The notes beneath the pieces are model-generated. The model was not told the DNA's origin. It saw only the letters and a list, made by a program, of their open reading frames with translations, and searched no databases. Positions 10,651 through 20,906 of a stretch of DNA of 64,000 bases are shown piece by piece (the stretch's first letter is position 1; each line of letters opens with the position of its first letter). A program made the translations under genes and the position numbers. Source of the DNA: Formivibrio citricus (GTDB lineage: Bacteria > Pseudomonadota > Gammaproteobacteria > Burkholderiales > Chitinibacteraceae); contig NZ_FOVE01000009.1 of the NCBI RefSeq assembly GCF_900115065.1, forward strand, positions 55,300 to 119,299. The letters run 5' to 3'.

Positions 10651-11562
10651 TCAAAGCAGCGATTGATAAGACTGCTCAATCAACCCCATCACATAATCCA
10701 GGTCTTCGCCGTTGCCCAAGTACACGCGACGATTCATCGTCCAGTTGTACCCGTCCGGAATTTTTTCGACCATGCCGCGTGGGTCGTTGTATTCCATCGG
10801 GCGCAGGTGAATTCGCAGTTGGTTCTTCTGAACATGCACTTCTGCAAAGTTTTTTGAAACACGATAAGCCACGTAAAGCATGGTCGCCTTTTCTTCAATT
10901 GACTCATCCCACGCAAGAATCTGCTCTTGCATGGCATCGAAGAGTTGGCGGGTGGCTTCGTTGGCTTTGCTCCGGAGTGCTTCCACCGTGGCAAGGGATT
11001 CTTCAGCACCAACCGATTTCGAATCTTTCGGGATTGCAACAGCCGGCAGCAAAACCGCTTGAGCGTCTGGCACGTTTAGCGGTTCCAGGCTGAAGATGTC
11101 TTGCTCGTAGAAGCGATGTTTGAAGAGCTCAATCCGCAACGGCACCACCTCAACCGTATCCATATCGAACTTGCTGTAGGACTCGGCAATGCAGATCACG
11201 CGCGGATTGTTCCAGTCCAACTGGATGGAGTCTGCAACCGCCTTGCCCAGCTTGTCGATCATCAGCATGCGGAAAAATTCCGACTTCTGGGCGCGCAGCC
11301 ATTTCAGGTAGGAAAGCGCCTGGTTGATCACATTGTCGTTCTTGTTGCGCTTGTACTCGATGATCACGGGCGCGCCGTTCAAATCCACTGCCAGCGTATC
11401 GATCCGGCCACCAAAAGTGGTGGGGTATTCACTAGCCAGAAAATGCAGATCCAGCGCAGTCATCAGGTTGCTCTCGACCAGCGCTTGCAGGGCTTTTTCC
11501 TTGTCGAGCGGCAGAATGTTCAGCTTGTTGAGCTTACCGGTAGTGTTTTTAAAGATGGCCAT
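10651..11562 (-). CDS. PD-(D/E)XK-like nuclease with DUF5655 domain, type I RM accessory
   Basis: The 303-residue protein has an N-terminal nuclease-like core, with GGRIDTLAVDLNGAPVIIEYKR giving the D...E-x-K pattern, and a C-terminal DUF5655-type region (RVSKNFAEVHVQKNQLRIHLRPM, followed by DGYNWTMNRRVYLGN). Related DUF91/NucS-like proteins act on DNA, so a DNA-cleaving role in the restriction locus is likely but unproven. It overlaps the 3' end of hsdR by 14 bp and is the last gene of that operon. The transcript ends toward the island edge. Confidence 0.7.
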   Translation of the reverse strand: MAIFKNTTGKLNKLNILPLDKEKALQALVESNLMTALDLHFLASEYPTTFGGRIDTLAVDLNGAPVIIEYKRNKNDNVINQALSYLKWLRAQKSEFFRMLMIDKLGKAVADSIQLDWNNPRVICIAESYSKFDMDTVEVVPLRIELFKHRFYEQDIFSLEPLNVPDAQAVLLPAVAIPKDSKSVGAEESLATVEALRSKANEATRQLFDAMQEQILAWDESIEEKATMLYVAYRVSKNFAEVHVQKNQLRIHLRPMEYNDPRGMVEKIPDGYNWTMNRRVYLGNGEDLDYVMGLIEQSYQSLL

Positions 11563-14500
11563 TATCTAATCCGTCGATTGTAGAAGTTGCCGCATGAACC
11601 TCGTCCTCGTTGCAAATGCACGTTAAATTACCAGGCACTTTTAGCTCAAAACCACCCTGAATGATAAAGGTGCGCAGCAACTCAGCGGCCTTGATATTCA
11701 CTTTGAAGGCCTGGATGCTTTTCCCTTCCTGCGCCTCGAAATAGGCTTTGGCCTTTTGCTTGTCGACCGTTGCCAATAGCACATCAAAGCGACCGAATTC
11801 ATTCAGATTGGCTTCAGTCGTTTTCGCGCTCATCAATGCAATGAGTTTGGTCGCATCGACTCCAAGGCATTCAACGATGGCTTCGATCTCCTTGTTTTTT
11901 GCTTGCGCCTGATAGTCCGCAAGGTAATCGCGGAAAGTGCGGCTAGGGTCGATCTGCACATCACCGCGCTGGATGTCATGCAGAAAGATCTCAGCGATTC
12001 TTTGTTCTTCCTGCGAGAGCGATGTAAATGAACGGTGCAACTCGGCCAAAGTGGCTTCCTTAGCCTGCTCGTCGCCGCCGTGCAGAACTTTGAGAAATTT
12101 CTCAAAGCGCGAGTTCATGTAATCGGCGTCGATCTTGCCGGTGTCGATTTCGGTGATATGGCTATCAATCTCGAAGGGAATGCTCCCGCCACCGCCGCCA
12201 CCACTGCTGCCAAGTTCTTTGTAGCGCTGCAGAAGCGTCAGGTATTGATGATGGCTAATGGCTAGCGTGACTTGCGTCTTGGGATCTTCACCGAATTCAT
12301 AAACTGATTTCTCCCACGTAAATCCTTGGATCTTCGCGGCTTCCAGGATGGCGCTGAACTGGTTGAACTGCTTGGCAAAGGCCGCGCGCGCCGTCAGGTC
12401 GTCTGGCAGCTTCGAGAAATCAGTAATGCCCACGGCACTGAAGATTGCGCAGATTTCGACAAAGCATGCGTTCATCCGCTCCAGATTCTGCGGCAAACGA
12501 TCTGCATAGAGGCCAATCGGCTTGTCGCCGGAATAGAGCTTCACGGCGGCATCGACGTTCCGCTTCATCGTGTGGGGCTTGCGGTAATAACGGATCGTGC
12601 CAAAAGGCTTGTCCGACCCGGAAAGGCGATTGGTGCGCGAGAACGCCTGAATAATGTTTTCGTATTCCAATAGCTTGTCGAGGTAGAGCGTGTTCAACCA
12701 TTGCGAGTCGAAACCGGTCAGCATTTGGTTCACCACGATCAGCAAATCGAGTCGTTTCTCTGGCTCGGCCGCGATGCGTTGGTAGGGCTTTTTGTGGGCA
12801 AGGCGTGCAGCCAAATCTTCTTTGAATCTCGCGTGCGTACCGAGGTCGAACGTCTGCCCATAAGTAGTGTTGTAGTCTCCAATGATTTCGACCAATCCCG
12901 CTGTCTTGAGCTCAGAATCACATCCCCCGTCGTCGTCATTGATATTCGGATCAAAGAGCGCAGTGATTTTCAGCTGCGGGCACTGCGCCTTCATCAACCG
13001 GTAGTAGGTGATCGCTTCCGGGATACTGCTGGTGGCCAAGATGGCGTGGAACTTATTGCTCTGGCTCAGGGTGACCCAGTTGTCGGCAATGTCTTGAATC
13101 ACCGCATTCTGATGCTCGTCACGGTCATACTGCGAATTGGGCAAGTAGTCTTCGATGCCCTTATGATAAACACCCGCACCATCCCAGTCCCCAGCCATCG
13201 GCACTTCATTCATGTAGTGGTTGAAGACCTTCTTTTTCTTGGGGTCGGCAAAAGCTTTTGCCGGCGAAGCGGCTTTGGCCTTTTCCAGCGCGACGGCTTG
13301 CCGTAAATCCTTGTCGCGATAAGTCATCACTTGGTAGGGGTCGAAGCCCAGGACGTTTTTGTCGCGGATACCATCGGCAATGCTGTAACGGTGCAGCTCA
13401 TCGCCGAAGACATCGGTCGTGGTGTTGTCCTTGCGGATGTTTTCCTTATGGATCGGCGTGCCACTGAAGCCGAAGAAAACCGCGCCGGAAAAGCTCTTCT
13501 TGATATCAATGAGCATGTCACCAAAGGTGGAGCGGTGGCATTCATCCACGATGAACACGATGCGCTTGGCGCGCATCTTTTCCAGATCATCGCCTTTCAG
13601 TCCATCCTCCTCATCCTTGAGTCGGCTCATCTTCTGGATGGATGTGACGATCAGGGTATCGGCAGGGTCGGTGCTCTTGAGTTTTTTGACGAGTACGCCC
13701 GTGTATTCCGTGGCCTGCACCTCTTCGCTGTCTCCGGCGAAGTTACGGTAGTTCTTCAGCGTCTGCGTGCCCAGTTCGATACGGTCGAGCAGAAACACCA
13801 CCTTGTCCGCATCCTTAGAGTTGGCAATAAGCTGGGCCGACTTGAAGCTCGTCATTGTCTTGCCCGAGCCGGTGGTGTGCCAGATGTAGCCGCCCAAGCG
13901 GTTCGGGTTCTTCCAATCGGTCTTGGCGACTTTGTCCGATATGGCATGCGCAGCGTAGTACTGATAGCTACGCATCACTTTCAGCACGCCGTCTGATTCA
14001 TCGGCCACGGTGTAAAAACCGATCAGCTGATGCGCCATCGGGATCGAAAGCAGGCTGGAGGTAAAGGTCTTCCAGTCGTTGATCGGCTCATTGTTGAAAT
14101 CTGCCCAGTGGAAAGCGTAATCCTTGTTGAACTTCCCGTCTGGACCGGGATTGGCGAAGTAAAGCGCCTCGGCGGGCTCCATCGCTACGAAAATCTGCAC
14201 CAGCGAAAACAGGCCGCTGAAGATCCCCTCGCGCGAATATTTTTCGATCTGATTGTAGGCCTGGCTCACCGGCACACCGCTTTTCTTTAGCTCGATGTGG
14301 ATTACCGGCATGCCGTTGATCAGCAGCAGCAGATCGCCGCGCCGGTCGTTGAGTAGCGGCGAACCACGCACATAGCGCGGCTGTTGTGCGATCTGGTAGC
14401 GACTTTGCCCGGCGGCAATCTCCAGCCGGTCGTAAATCTTCAGGCTTACTTCCTTGCCGACGTGCAGCGAATCCGCCGGGTTGTCACGGGTGATAGCCAC

Positions 14501-14767
14501 CGTTTTGCCATTGATGAAGCCATTGAGTTTGAGCGGGGTGCGCAGCGCGGTGATCTGCTCCATGATCTGCTGCATCTCGCTGTCGGTCAGCGGCACTTCA
14601 TTGAGCCGATCCTTGCCGCGATTGTTCTCAAACAGGATTTTCTTCCAGTTCTCCAGCAAGTCCGCTTCAGTCGGATTCTTGATCACATCCGCGTCGCCCC
14701 AGCCACGCTGGCGCAGCGCGTCGATCACGGCGGCTTCAAATTCGGATTCTTTGGCAAATGTGTTCAT
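11549..14767 (-). CDS. hsdR: Type I restriction enzyme R subunit
   Basis: HsdR translocates and cleaves unmodified DNA with HsdM and HsdS. The 1072-residue protein has an N-terminal PD-(D/E)XK nuclease (D145, E159-L-K161), a helicase core with Walker A TTGSGKT (298-304) and DEAD-box DECH (408-411), further SF2 motifs such as FSGTPI and SRTNRLSG, and a C-terminal HsdM-contact region. A run of six glycines (SSGGGGGGSIPFE, about residue 860) forms an unusual flexible linker. It starts 18 bp after hsdS. All key motifs look intact, so the enzyme is probably active. Confidence 0.95.
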   Translation of the reverse strand: MNTFAKESEFEAAVIDALRQRGWGDADVIKNPTEADLLENWKKILFENNRGKDRLNEVPLTDSEMQQIMEQITALRTPLKLNGFINGKTVAITRDNPADSLHVGKEVSLKIYDRLEIAAGQSRYQIAQQPRYVRGSPLLNDRRGDLLLLINGMPVIHIELKKSGVPVSQAYNQIEKYSREGIFSGLFSLVQIFVAMEPAEALYFANPGPDGKFNKDYAFHWADFNNEPINDWKTFTSSLLSIPMAHQLIGFYTVADESDGVLKVMRSYQYYAAHAISDKVAKTDWKNPNRLGGYIWHTTGSGKTMTSFKSAQLIANSKDADKVVFLLDRIELGTQTLKNYRNFAGDSEEVQATEYTGVLVKKLKSTDPADTLIVTSIQKMSRLKDEEDGLKGDDLEKMRAKRIVFIVDECHRSTFGDMLIDIKKSFSGAVFFGFSGTPIHKENIRKDNTTTDVFGDELHRYSIADGIRDKNVLGFDPYQVMTYRDKDLRQAVALEKAKAASPAKAFADPKKKKVFNHYMNEVPMAGDWDGAGVYHKGIEDYLPNSQYDRDEHQNAVIQDIADNWVTLSQSNKFHAILATSSIPEAITYYRLMKAQCPQLKITALFDPNINDDDGGCDSELKTAGLVEIIGDYNTTYGQTFDLGTHARFKEDLAARLAHKKPYQRIAAEPEKRLDLLIVVNQMLTGFDSQWLNTLYLDKLLEYENIIQAFSRTNRLSGSDKPFGTIRYYRKPHTMKRNVDAAVKLYSGDKPIGLYADRLPQNLERMNACFVEICAIFSAVGITDFSKLPDDLTARAAFAKQFNQFSAILEAAKIQGFTWEKSVYEFGEDPKTQVTLAISHHQYLTLLQRYKELGSSGGGGGGSIPFEIDSHITEIDTGKIDADYMNSRFEKFLKVLHGGDEQAKEATLAELHRSFTSLSQEEQRIAEIFLHDIQRGDVQIDPSRTFRDYLADYQAQAKNKEIEAIVECLGVDATKLIALMSAKTTEANLNEFGRFDVLLATVDKQKAKAYFEAQEGKSIQAFKVNIKAAELLRTFIIQGGFELKVPGNLTCICNEDEVHAATSTIDGLDNGHL

Positions 14768-14785
14768 GGCTAATCGTTGTGCCTT

Positions 14786-15964
14786 TTAGACAAACATCTT
14801 TTCCAGGCAGGCGGATTTGATCTGCTGGAGTTTCTGGATCTGGATGGCGTGCTTGGAAATTAGCTCGTCCAGTGTGCGGAAGTAGCTGCCGATTTTTTGT
14901 TGTTCTGTTGGGTTTGTTGCAAGGACAGCAACCCCGTTAATCGCAACTTTTGAGAGACTAGGAACCCCTGTGGATTCATCCTTCTGCTTCCAGTCGATCC
15001 GCTGAAAAATACAGTAAACAAAATCCAGATGGTTCTCAGCTTTGGGAATTGCGTAGAACAATGTATCAACCGTCCAGAAGGGCGCTTTCAAAATGTACGG
15101 CTTATCGATTGTCCCTTTTCGTCCAATCCCAACCGCATCCCTGCTGGTTGATAGCGCCTCATTCACGCTGAGCATGTACCCCCCAGTTCCATAAACTGGA
15201 ATATCCCCAGGTGAGAGGTGTTTGTAATCCCGTCCGCTGCCCAGATCAATGACATCTCCCAGCCTCTTCTCCACCCAATCTCCCGAGAAGCCTTTGAAGC
15301 GGATTTCAGGGATGGTAGCGCCGGGTCGCGGGAACATCTTTTGCAGCATCGCTATTTTCAGCGCCACCAGCTTGTCAAGCTTGCGCTGATGCAGCGCGAT
15401 CAAACTATCTAGCTCGCGGAAATAGTCGCCGATTTTAGTTTGTTCATCTGGATCGCGGGGGAGCGTGACTGGTGTGCCTTTAGCTTGCTCAACTGTGTAG
15501 TGAGCAATTGTGCCAATGTGGCTGATGCTTTTAAGGTACTGGCGAAATGGGGTCGAGGAAAGAAACGTGTAGAGATAGTGGCTATCCACTGCCTCGCGAA
15601 TTTTGAACCAAAGAAGATCTGCGTCCTTGAAGTACAGCGGATCATCGTTTTTGACCAGAAAAGGGATACCGATTGAGCCACCACCAGTGACTAGCATGTC
15701 ACCTTTTTTAATACGCCCAACCTTCGCGGAAAGCTCTTCGTACAGTTCAACGGAAATGAAAGCCTTGGCATTGGCTTCGCCTTTGAAGTGAGAGACGACA
15801 TCGCTAGATCGGAAGAACGGGACTCCCGATTTGGTCCATTCATTTTTATGGACACGTGCAGCAGATGTAATTGGGAACAGCGCTCCCAGCTCTTTTTCAT
15901 CCCAATCGCCACTGAACGCTCCAAACCGAATTCCGGGCAACTTGCTATCAGTTTGCGCTGTCAT
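14786..15964 (-). CDS. hsdS: Type I restriction-modification specificity subunit
   Basis: HsdS recognises the bipartite DNA target of the complex. The 392-residue protein has two target-recognition halves, each opening with the same signature (FSGDWDEKELG near the N-terminus and FSGDWVEKRLG in the second half) and each closing with a helical spacer (IGDYFRELDSLIALHQRKLDKL and IGSYFRTLDELISKHAIQIQKL). This two-fold repeat is the classical HsdS layout. It starts 1 bp after hsdM ends. The recognition sequence cannot be deduced. Confidence 0.95.
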   Translation of the reverse strand: MTAQTDSKLPGIRFGAFSGDWDEKELGALFPITSAARVHKNEWTKSGVPFFRSSDVVSHFKGEANAKAFISVELYEELSAKVGRIKKGDMLVTGGGSIGIPFLVKNDDPLYFKDADLLWFKIREAVDSHYLYTFLSSTPFRQYLKSISHIGTIAHYTVEQAKGTPVTLPRDPDEQTKIGDYFRELDSLIALHQRKLDKLVALKIAMLQKMFPRPGATIPEIRFKGFSGDWVEKRLGDVIDLGSGRDYKHLSPGDIPVYGTGGYMLSVNEALSTSRDAVGIGRKGTIDKPYILKAPFWTVDTLFYAIPKAENHLDFVYCIFQRIDWKQKDESTGVPSLSKVAINGVAVLATNPTEQQKIGSYFRTLDELISKHAIQIQKLQQIKSACLEKMFV

Positions 15965-15965
15965 C

Positions 15966-18548
15966 TCAATTCCCTGCCAGCAAGGTTTTCAGTTCCGCGA
16001 GACCTTTAAGGTCAAACTCACTCCCGTCCAGCTCCCCAATCATGCCCGCCAGTGCGGTTTCGGCTTGTTGGATCTCGTGGGCGTTGTCGGCGTAGGTGAT
16101 GCGATACTTTTCCACGAGGGTTTCGAGCTTGCGGACTAAGGTATCAATCTGCTGATCGGGCAGGCCGTGGAGTTCGTCATTGAAGGGGGTTATCCACTTG
16201 CGTTCGAGCAGTATATGCACCTGCGCGTCAGTCAGGCCTTCAATGGTTTTCTTGGTCTTGAGGTGCAGGGCTTCGGCCTCTTTCTTGATGGCCGCTTTCA
16301 GAGTTTTCTCCTCGGCGAGCCATTCGGCGATCTGGACGATTTTTGCCTCGTAAGATTCAGGCTCGAAATCGCCTGATTTTTTCGCCTCGGCGAGCAAGAG
16401 CTTGGCCTCTTTGGCGACGGCGGCTGCGACGAACTTGTCACCGGCATCGTTGACGGTGTCATTGGCCTTGTCTTCTTCGCTGAAGCTCTCCAGTGTTTCT
16501 TCAAGAGAGGCAGTGATTTCGCTGAGGCGGTTTTCCTTTTCGCGCAGCGCATCCAGCTCTGGCTTGTGGTGGATCGTCTGCACCAGCTCGAAGGGCATGA
16601 TGCGGCCCCGCCAGCCCTCTTGCACCTCGGCTTCTTTGCCATCTTTTTTTTTGATGACGTAATGGGGGTCAACGACGCGGGTAGCCCCGAAGCCCTCGGT
16701 CTGGATGATTTCCAGATCGACCGCAATCGGTTGCCAGTGATCGTCGAGGATCTGGTAGGCCTGGTATTTATCGATGAGTGGCAGCGGAGCAAGACGGGCA
16801 AATAGCTCTTTACTAATGAGCGCCTCCTGCTGGGGAATTTGCAGGGTGCGCATTTTTTCAAGCAGCACGCTGCGCAGCCAGGGCGTGAAATCGGCAAAGG
16901 CGGTTTTGAATGCTGTGCCGTAGTTCTTTACCTCTTCATGTTCGCAGATGGTTTTGGCAAGGTCTTCCACCCGTGGCGCAACGTAGGGTGTGCCGTTGTC
17001 GGTAAATAGGGCTGCACGCAGGCTGGGAAAGGCCCTCCAGAAGTCGGCCAGCGCATCCAGTTCGCTCTGCGGGATGCCGCCAAACATGGAGGCATAAAGA
17101 TCCCAGCTTTCCGCTGGCTCGGAGGAATCCACGTAGCGTGGGATGTTGAGGTTGTAGTCATTGGCCTGCAGCTCGGTCTTGGGAACGAGGCGGCTGTAGC
17201 CCGGCACAGTGAGGCGGCCGGTCACGGTGTCGGCGATTTTCTTGATATCAGAGGCGCGGAGCTTGTTGTTCTTGCCTTCCTTGGCAAAGCCCTTGGAGGC
17301 ATCCACGACTAGCACATCGCTGCTTTCGCGCTTTTGCCGCAGCACCAAGATGATGGTGGGGATGCTGGTGCCAAAGAAAATGTTGGACGGCAGGCCGATG
17401 ATGGTTTCGAGGTGGTTGTTCTCGATCAGACTCTTGCGGATTGCGCCTTCTTCTCCGCCCCGGAACAGCACGCCGTGCGGTAAAACGATGGCCATGATGC
17501 CATCCGGCTTGAGGTGATAGAGATCGTGCAGCAGAAAGGCGTAGTCGGCCTTGGACTTTGGCGCAAGGCCGAAGCGGGCGTAGCGCGGGTCGGCCTCTTT
17601 GTGCTGTGGGTCCCACTTTTGCGAATACGGCGGATTGGAGACGACTGCATCGAGATAGAGCGGGTTGTAGGAATTAACCGGGTCTTGATCGTCGAAGTAC
17701 GGCCAATCGTCTTCCAGCGTGTCGGCGTTGCGGGTAACAATATTGCTGGGCAGGATGCCGCGCATGACGAGGTTCATACGCGTGAGGTTGTAGGTGTTTT
17801 CTTTCAGCTCTTGGGCGAAGTATTTGATGTTGTCCTTGTCCACCATGTGCTTGGCGATGGACTGGCCGATATTGAGCAACAGCGAGCCGGATCCGCTGGT
17901 GGAGTCGTAAATCTGGATGGTTTCGCGGTCCTTGAGGTGGTACGCGATGATCTCGGACATGAGCACGGAAACTTCATGCGGCGTATAGAACTCACCCGCT
18001 TTTTTGCCCGCATTGGCGGCAAACATGCTGATGAGGTATTCGTAGATGAAGCCGAGCACGTCGTAGCCCTGGCGGCCATCCATGGGGATGTCTTTGATGA
18101 GTTGAAGCAGCGCGCTGATCGCCTTGGTCTGACTGGCTGCGGACTCGCCCAGCTTGCTCAAGCCGGTTTCAAGCGTTTTGAAAATACCGTCGAAGAGCCG
18201 CTTGTGGTTCGGGTGAATGAGACGGCTAAAGGCAGACAGTGCCACACGCACATGTGCGACTTCAAAATCGCCACCCAATGCCAGCCAAGTCGAAAACAAA
18301 TTGGGGTAAGAGATGAAATAACCCAGGTTGCTCTTGAAGAAGTTGACGACCTCTTCATCATCTTCGGAAAGACTCTGAATATCCTCTTGACTGAATTCTT
18401 GGCTGACGGCAAATCGTTCCAATTTGTCCGAGAGATACTTGTAAAAAATGAAGCCCAGGATGTAGTCCTTGTATTCATTGGCTTCGATTTTCGACCGCAT
18501 CTGGTTGGCGGATGCCCAGATTTTTGCTGCAAGTTGTTGCTTGTTCAC
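15966..18548 (-). CDS. hsdM: Type I restriction-modification methyltransferase subunit
   Basis: HsdM is the N6-adenine methyltransferase of the complex. The 860-residue protein has an N-terminal HsdM bundle (KIWASANQMRSKIEANEYKDYILGFIFYKYLSDK), an AdoMet pocket (YDSTSGSGS, 214-222) and the catalytic NPPY at 305-308. It is longer than the common 500-residue form: the extra C-terminal third is helical and charged, consistent with an extended M subunit. Start MNKQQLAAKIW is the natural family start. It lies 55 bp after the WYL regulator gene and probably belongs to the same transcript. Confidence 0.95.
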   Translation of the reverse strand: MNKQQLAAKIWASANQMRSKIEANEYKDYILGFIFYKYLSDKLERFAVSQEFSQEDIQSLSEDDEEVVNFFKSNLGYFISYPNLFSTWLALGGDFEVAHVRVALSAFSRLIHPNHKRLFDGIFKTLETGLSKLGESAASQTKAISALLQLIKDIPMDGRQGYDVLGFIYEYLISMFAANAGKKAGEFYTPHEVSVLMSEIIAYHLKDRETIQIYDSTSGSGSLLLNIGQSIAKHMVDKDNIKYFAQELKENTYNLTRMNLVMRGILPSNIVTRNADTLEDDWPYFDDQDPVNSYNPLYLDAVVSNPPYSQKWDPQHKEADPRYARFGLAPKSKADYAFLLHDLYHLKPDGIMAIVLPHGVLFRGGEEGAIRKSLIENNHLETIIGLPSNIFFGTSIPTIILVLRQKRESSDVLVVDASKGFAKEGKNNKLRASDIKKIADTVTGRLTVPGYSRLVPKTELQANDYNLNIPRYVDSSEPAESWDLYASMFGGIPQSELDALADFWRAFPSLRAALFTDNGTPYVAPRVEDLAKTICEHEEVKNYGTAFKTAFADFTPWLRSVLLEKMRTLQIPQQEALISKELFARLAPLPLIDKYQAYQILDDHWQPIAVDLEIIQTEGFGATRVVDPHYVIKKKDGKEAEVQEGWRGRIMPFELVQTIHHKPELDALREKENRLSEITASLEETLESFSEEDKANDTVNDAGDKFVAAAVAKEAKLLLAEAKKSGDFEPESYEAKIVQIAEWLAEEKTLKAAIKKEAEALHLKTKKTIEGLTDAQVHILLERKWITPFNDELHGLPDQQIDTLVRKLETLVEKYRITYADNAHEIQQAETALAGMIGELDGSEFDLKGLAELKTLLAGN

Positions 18549-18603
18549 AGTAAGCCCTGTTTAGACGAATTTAATTTTGGATTGTAAGTGTGATGCGCAG
18601 TAA

Positions 18604-19500
18604 TCAATTTCTTGCCCCCGGTTCAACATAACCCGGTGCCAGCACCGCATTCTTCACGCCATACAGCGCCAGATGATCTTTCAGCCACAAGCGATATTCC
18701 GGCCCGCGCAGGCTGTGATCCGGCGAGCAATCCACACTCCAGCGGCGCAGCATGTAGCCTGCCATCGCGGCGCGCACTTTGACGTGCAATACGCCACCCT
18801 CCATGCCGTAATCAAGTTCGGCAATTTTCGGTCTGGGCTGATCCGGATGAGGAACCAGATCCAGCTCAACAATCCGGCTCCACTGAATATCTTGGTCGGG
18901 GCGCTCGTGCGCCTCAAATATGCCGTCCATTTGCACGACGGGATTGATCATGCGGGTAATCACAAAATCGCGGAATTCCTGGCGCTTGCGATCATAGGCG
19001 CGCACATGCCAGCGCAGACCGTTATCCACCAGTGCGAAGGGCACGATCTCGCGTTCGGTCAACCCGGAGGTGGTGGAGTGATACTGGAGTGTGAGCGGTT
19101 TTTGCAGATGGATAGCGCGGGAAACTGTTGCCAGGACCGACAAGGCCGGGCGGTTGAGCGAGGAAGGGTATTCACAGGGAAGCATGGCGCCGCCATACCC
19201 GCCCAAGCCATCCCCGAAACCAAGGGATAGCAAGGACAGGACTCGCGGTAGCGGATGCTCGAATAGTGGGGTGAAGTTTTTGCCTTGGCGGTAAAGCTTG
19301 CCGCTGCCTTCGAATTCAATGTTGTCCGGTGCCAATCCCCGGTATTGCGCCAAATCACGGGTAGCAACAGCCGGACCTACCCAGAAGCGCTCGATGATAT
19401 CAGCGCGGCGCAATTCACCCATGAACCACAGCCGAAACTCGATAAACGCCAGCCGTTCCTGAACGGCAAAGCTGAGCTTGTCGAGCTGCAATGTGGCCAT
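18604..19500 (-). CDS. WYL-domain defence regulator (BrxR/CapW-like)
   Basis: The 298-residue protein has an N-terminal winged helix (LAFIEFRLWFMGELRRADIIERFWVGPAVATRDLAQYRGLAPDNIEFEGSGKLYRQGKNF), a central WYL domain (PFALVDNGLRWHVRAYDRKRQEFRDFVITRM) and a C-terminal dimerisation region. This matches the BrxR/CapW family, repressors found at the head of BREX, CBASS and restriction loci. It is the first gene of the operon WYL-hsdM-hsdS-hsdR-nuclease. The inverted repeat at 19521-19561 just upstream is a plausible autoregulatory operator. Confidence 0.85.
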   Translation of the reverse strand: MATLQLDKLSFAVQERLAFIEFRLWFMGELRRADIIERFWVGPAVATRDLAQYRGLAPDNIEFEGSGKLYRQGKNFTPLFEHPLPRVLSLLSLGFGDGLGGYGGAMLPCEYPSSLNRPALSVLATVSRAIHLQKPLTLQYHSTTSGLTEREIVPFALVDNGLRWHVRAYDRKRQEFRDFVITRMINPVVQMDGIFEAHERPDQDIQWSRIVELDLVPHPDQPRPKIAELDYGMEGGVLHVKVRAAMAGYMLRRWSVDCSPDHSLRGPEYRLWLKDHLALYGVKNAVLAPGYVEPGARN

Positions 19501-19520
19501 GAGATTTCTCGATCAACTTA

Positions 19521-19561
19521 CATGGCTTGCAGTTTACTTGAGATTGGATGTGTAAGCCATG
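19521..19561. promoter_or_regulatory. Candidate operator of the WYL regulator
   Basis: CATGGCTT (19521-19528) is exactly inverted as AAGCCATG (19554-19561) with a 25-nt spacer, 20 bp upstream of the regulator start. Spaced inverted repeats fit the dimeric BrxR/CapW mode of binding; assignment is inference. Confidence 0.4.
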
Positions 19562-19640
19562 CGGCCGCCGTTGATACATGATCAATTTGATTAGATTTTG
19601 GTGTGGGGCATGACGTGAATCAAGAAGTGTATTGGCGGCA

Positions 19641-20906
19641 TTATGTGGTGACGGGCAAATCCTCCCACCGCGTCGTCCAGCACGGCGACAAGTTGTCCTG
19701 CCGCATCTTCCAACCTTGATTGAATCCCGCACTGGCCAGTTTCAACGTCCCCCGGCCCCAGCGCCGGTTGATCTGATCCATGGTTTCATTCAGGTGGGCA
19801 CGTTTCAGGGGATCGGCGGTTTGCTGGAACAGGTTGCCTTGAATGGCGGTGTTTTCCTGCAGGTCGAGCAGCATGACCCCGGCTTTGGCATAGCTGTATC
19901 CGGGTTGGTAGATGCGCTTCAATATCCACAGTGCCGCTTTGGTCAGCAGCAGGGTGTCATCAATGGCCTGGGATAAAGGAACGGTGACGTGCGGACTGTA
20001 TTGGGGATCTTGTAACCGGTGCGGATTGGTCCGGATAAACACAGCCAGACTGCCGGCCACCGATTTCTGCCGACGCAGTTTCTCTGCGGCGCGCGCCACA
20101 TAGGTACTGACCGCTTCACGCAAATCCTGTTCGGAATAGATCGGTTGCCCAAAACTGCGTGAGCAGAGAATCTGCTGTTTGTTGGGCACATGATCTTCCA
20201 GATCAATACAGGGAATACCACGCAGTTCCATCACTGTCTTTTGCAGAACCACGTTGTACCGACGGCGGATGATGTCCGGATGGGCTTGAGTCAGATCCGC
20301 GACCGTAAAGATACCTTCCTGATTCAGCCTGACCGATAACCTGCGACCCACACCCCAGACCTCATCAATGGCCACTTCCTGCATCAAGCGGTGTTGAGTC
20401 GCCTGATCCAGCTTGACCCATTCACACACACCTGCGAATCCCGGCCGTTTTTTTGCCAGATGGTTGCAGAACTTGGCCAAGGTTTTGGTGGGCGCAATGC
20501 CTACGCAGACCGGCAAACCTATCCATTGCTTCACGGTCTGGCGAATCTCCTGGCCGAGTTCCGTGTGATCACGCCGAATCCCCTCCAGCCCCAGAAAGCA
20601 CTCATCAATACTGTAGATTTCCTGCTGGGGAGAAAACCGTCGGAGAAGACTCATCACCCGATGGCTCATATCGGCATACAGCGCATAGTTGCTACTGTAG
20701 GCAATGATCCCGTGCCGTTGGGCCAACTCCCGCATCTGATACCAAGGCTGAGCCATATTGATGCCGAGGGCTTTGACTTCATTGCTGCGCGCCACCGCAC
20801 AGCCATCGTTATTGGAAAGCACCACCACCGGCTTGCCTTCCAGCCTGGGTTCAAAGACCCGCTGGCAGGACACATAGAAGTTGTTCACATCGATCAGCGC
20901 GATCAT
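19641..20906 (-). CDS. umuC: Error-prone DNA polymerase V subunit UmuC
   Basis: UmuC is a Y-family polymerase for translesion synthesis. The 421-residue protein opens with [20 protein letters not shown], the metal-binding motif with the first acidic residue, followed by the catalytic [11 protein letters not shown] (second acidic pair) and helix-hairpin-helix and little-finger regions. Length and motif order match chromosomal UmuC. It overlaps umuD by 4 bp (ATGA), so the two are coupled. As part of a mobile island it resembles the plasmid-borne umuDC operons that raise mutation rate after DNA damage. Confidence 0.95.
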   Translation of the reverse strand: MIALIDVNNFYVSCQRVFEPRLEGKPVVVLSNNDGCAVARSNEVKALGINMAQPWYQMRELAQRHGIIAYSSNYALYADMSHRVMSLLRRFSPQQEIYSIDECFLGLEGIRRDHTELGQEIRQTVKQWIGLPVCVGIAPTKTLAKFCNHLAKKRPGFAGVCEWVKLDQATQHRLMQEVAIDEVWGVGRRLSVRLNQEGIFTVADLTQAHPDIIRRRYNVVLQKTVMELRGIPCIDLEDHVPNKQQILCSRSFGQPIYSEQDLREAVSTYVARAAEKLRRQKSVAGSLAVFIRTNPHRLQDPQYSPHVTVPLSQAIDDTLLLTKAALWILKRIYQPGYSYAKAGVMLLDLQENTAIQGNLFQQTADPLKRAHLNETMDQINRRWGRGTLKLASAGFNQGWKMRQDNLSPCWTTRWEDLPVTT

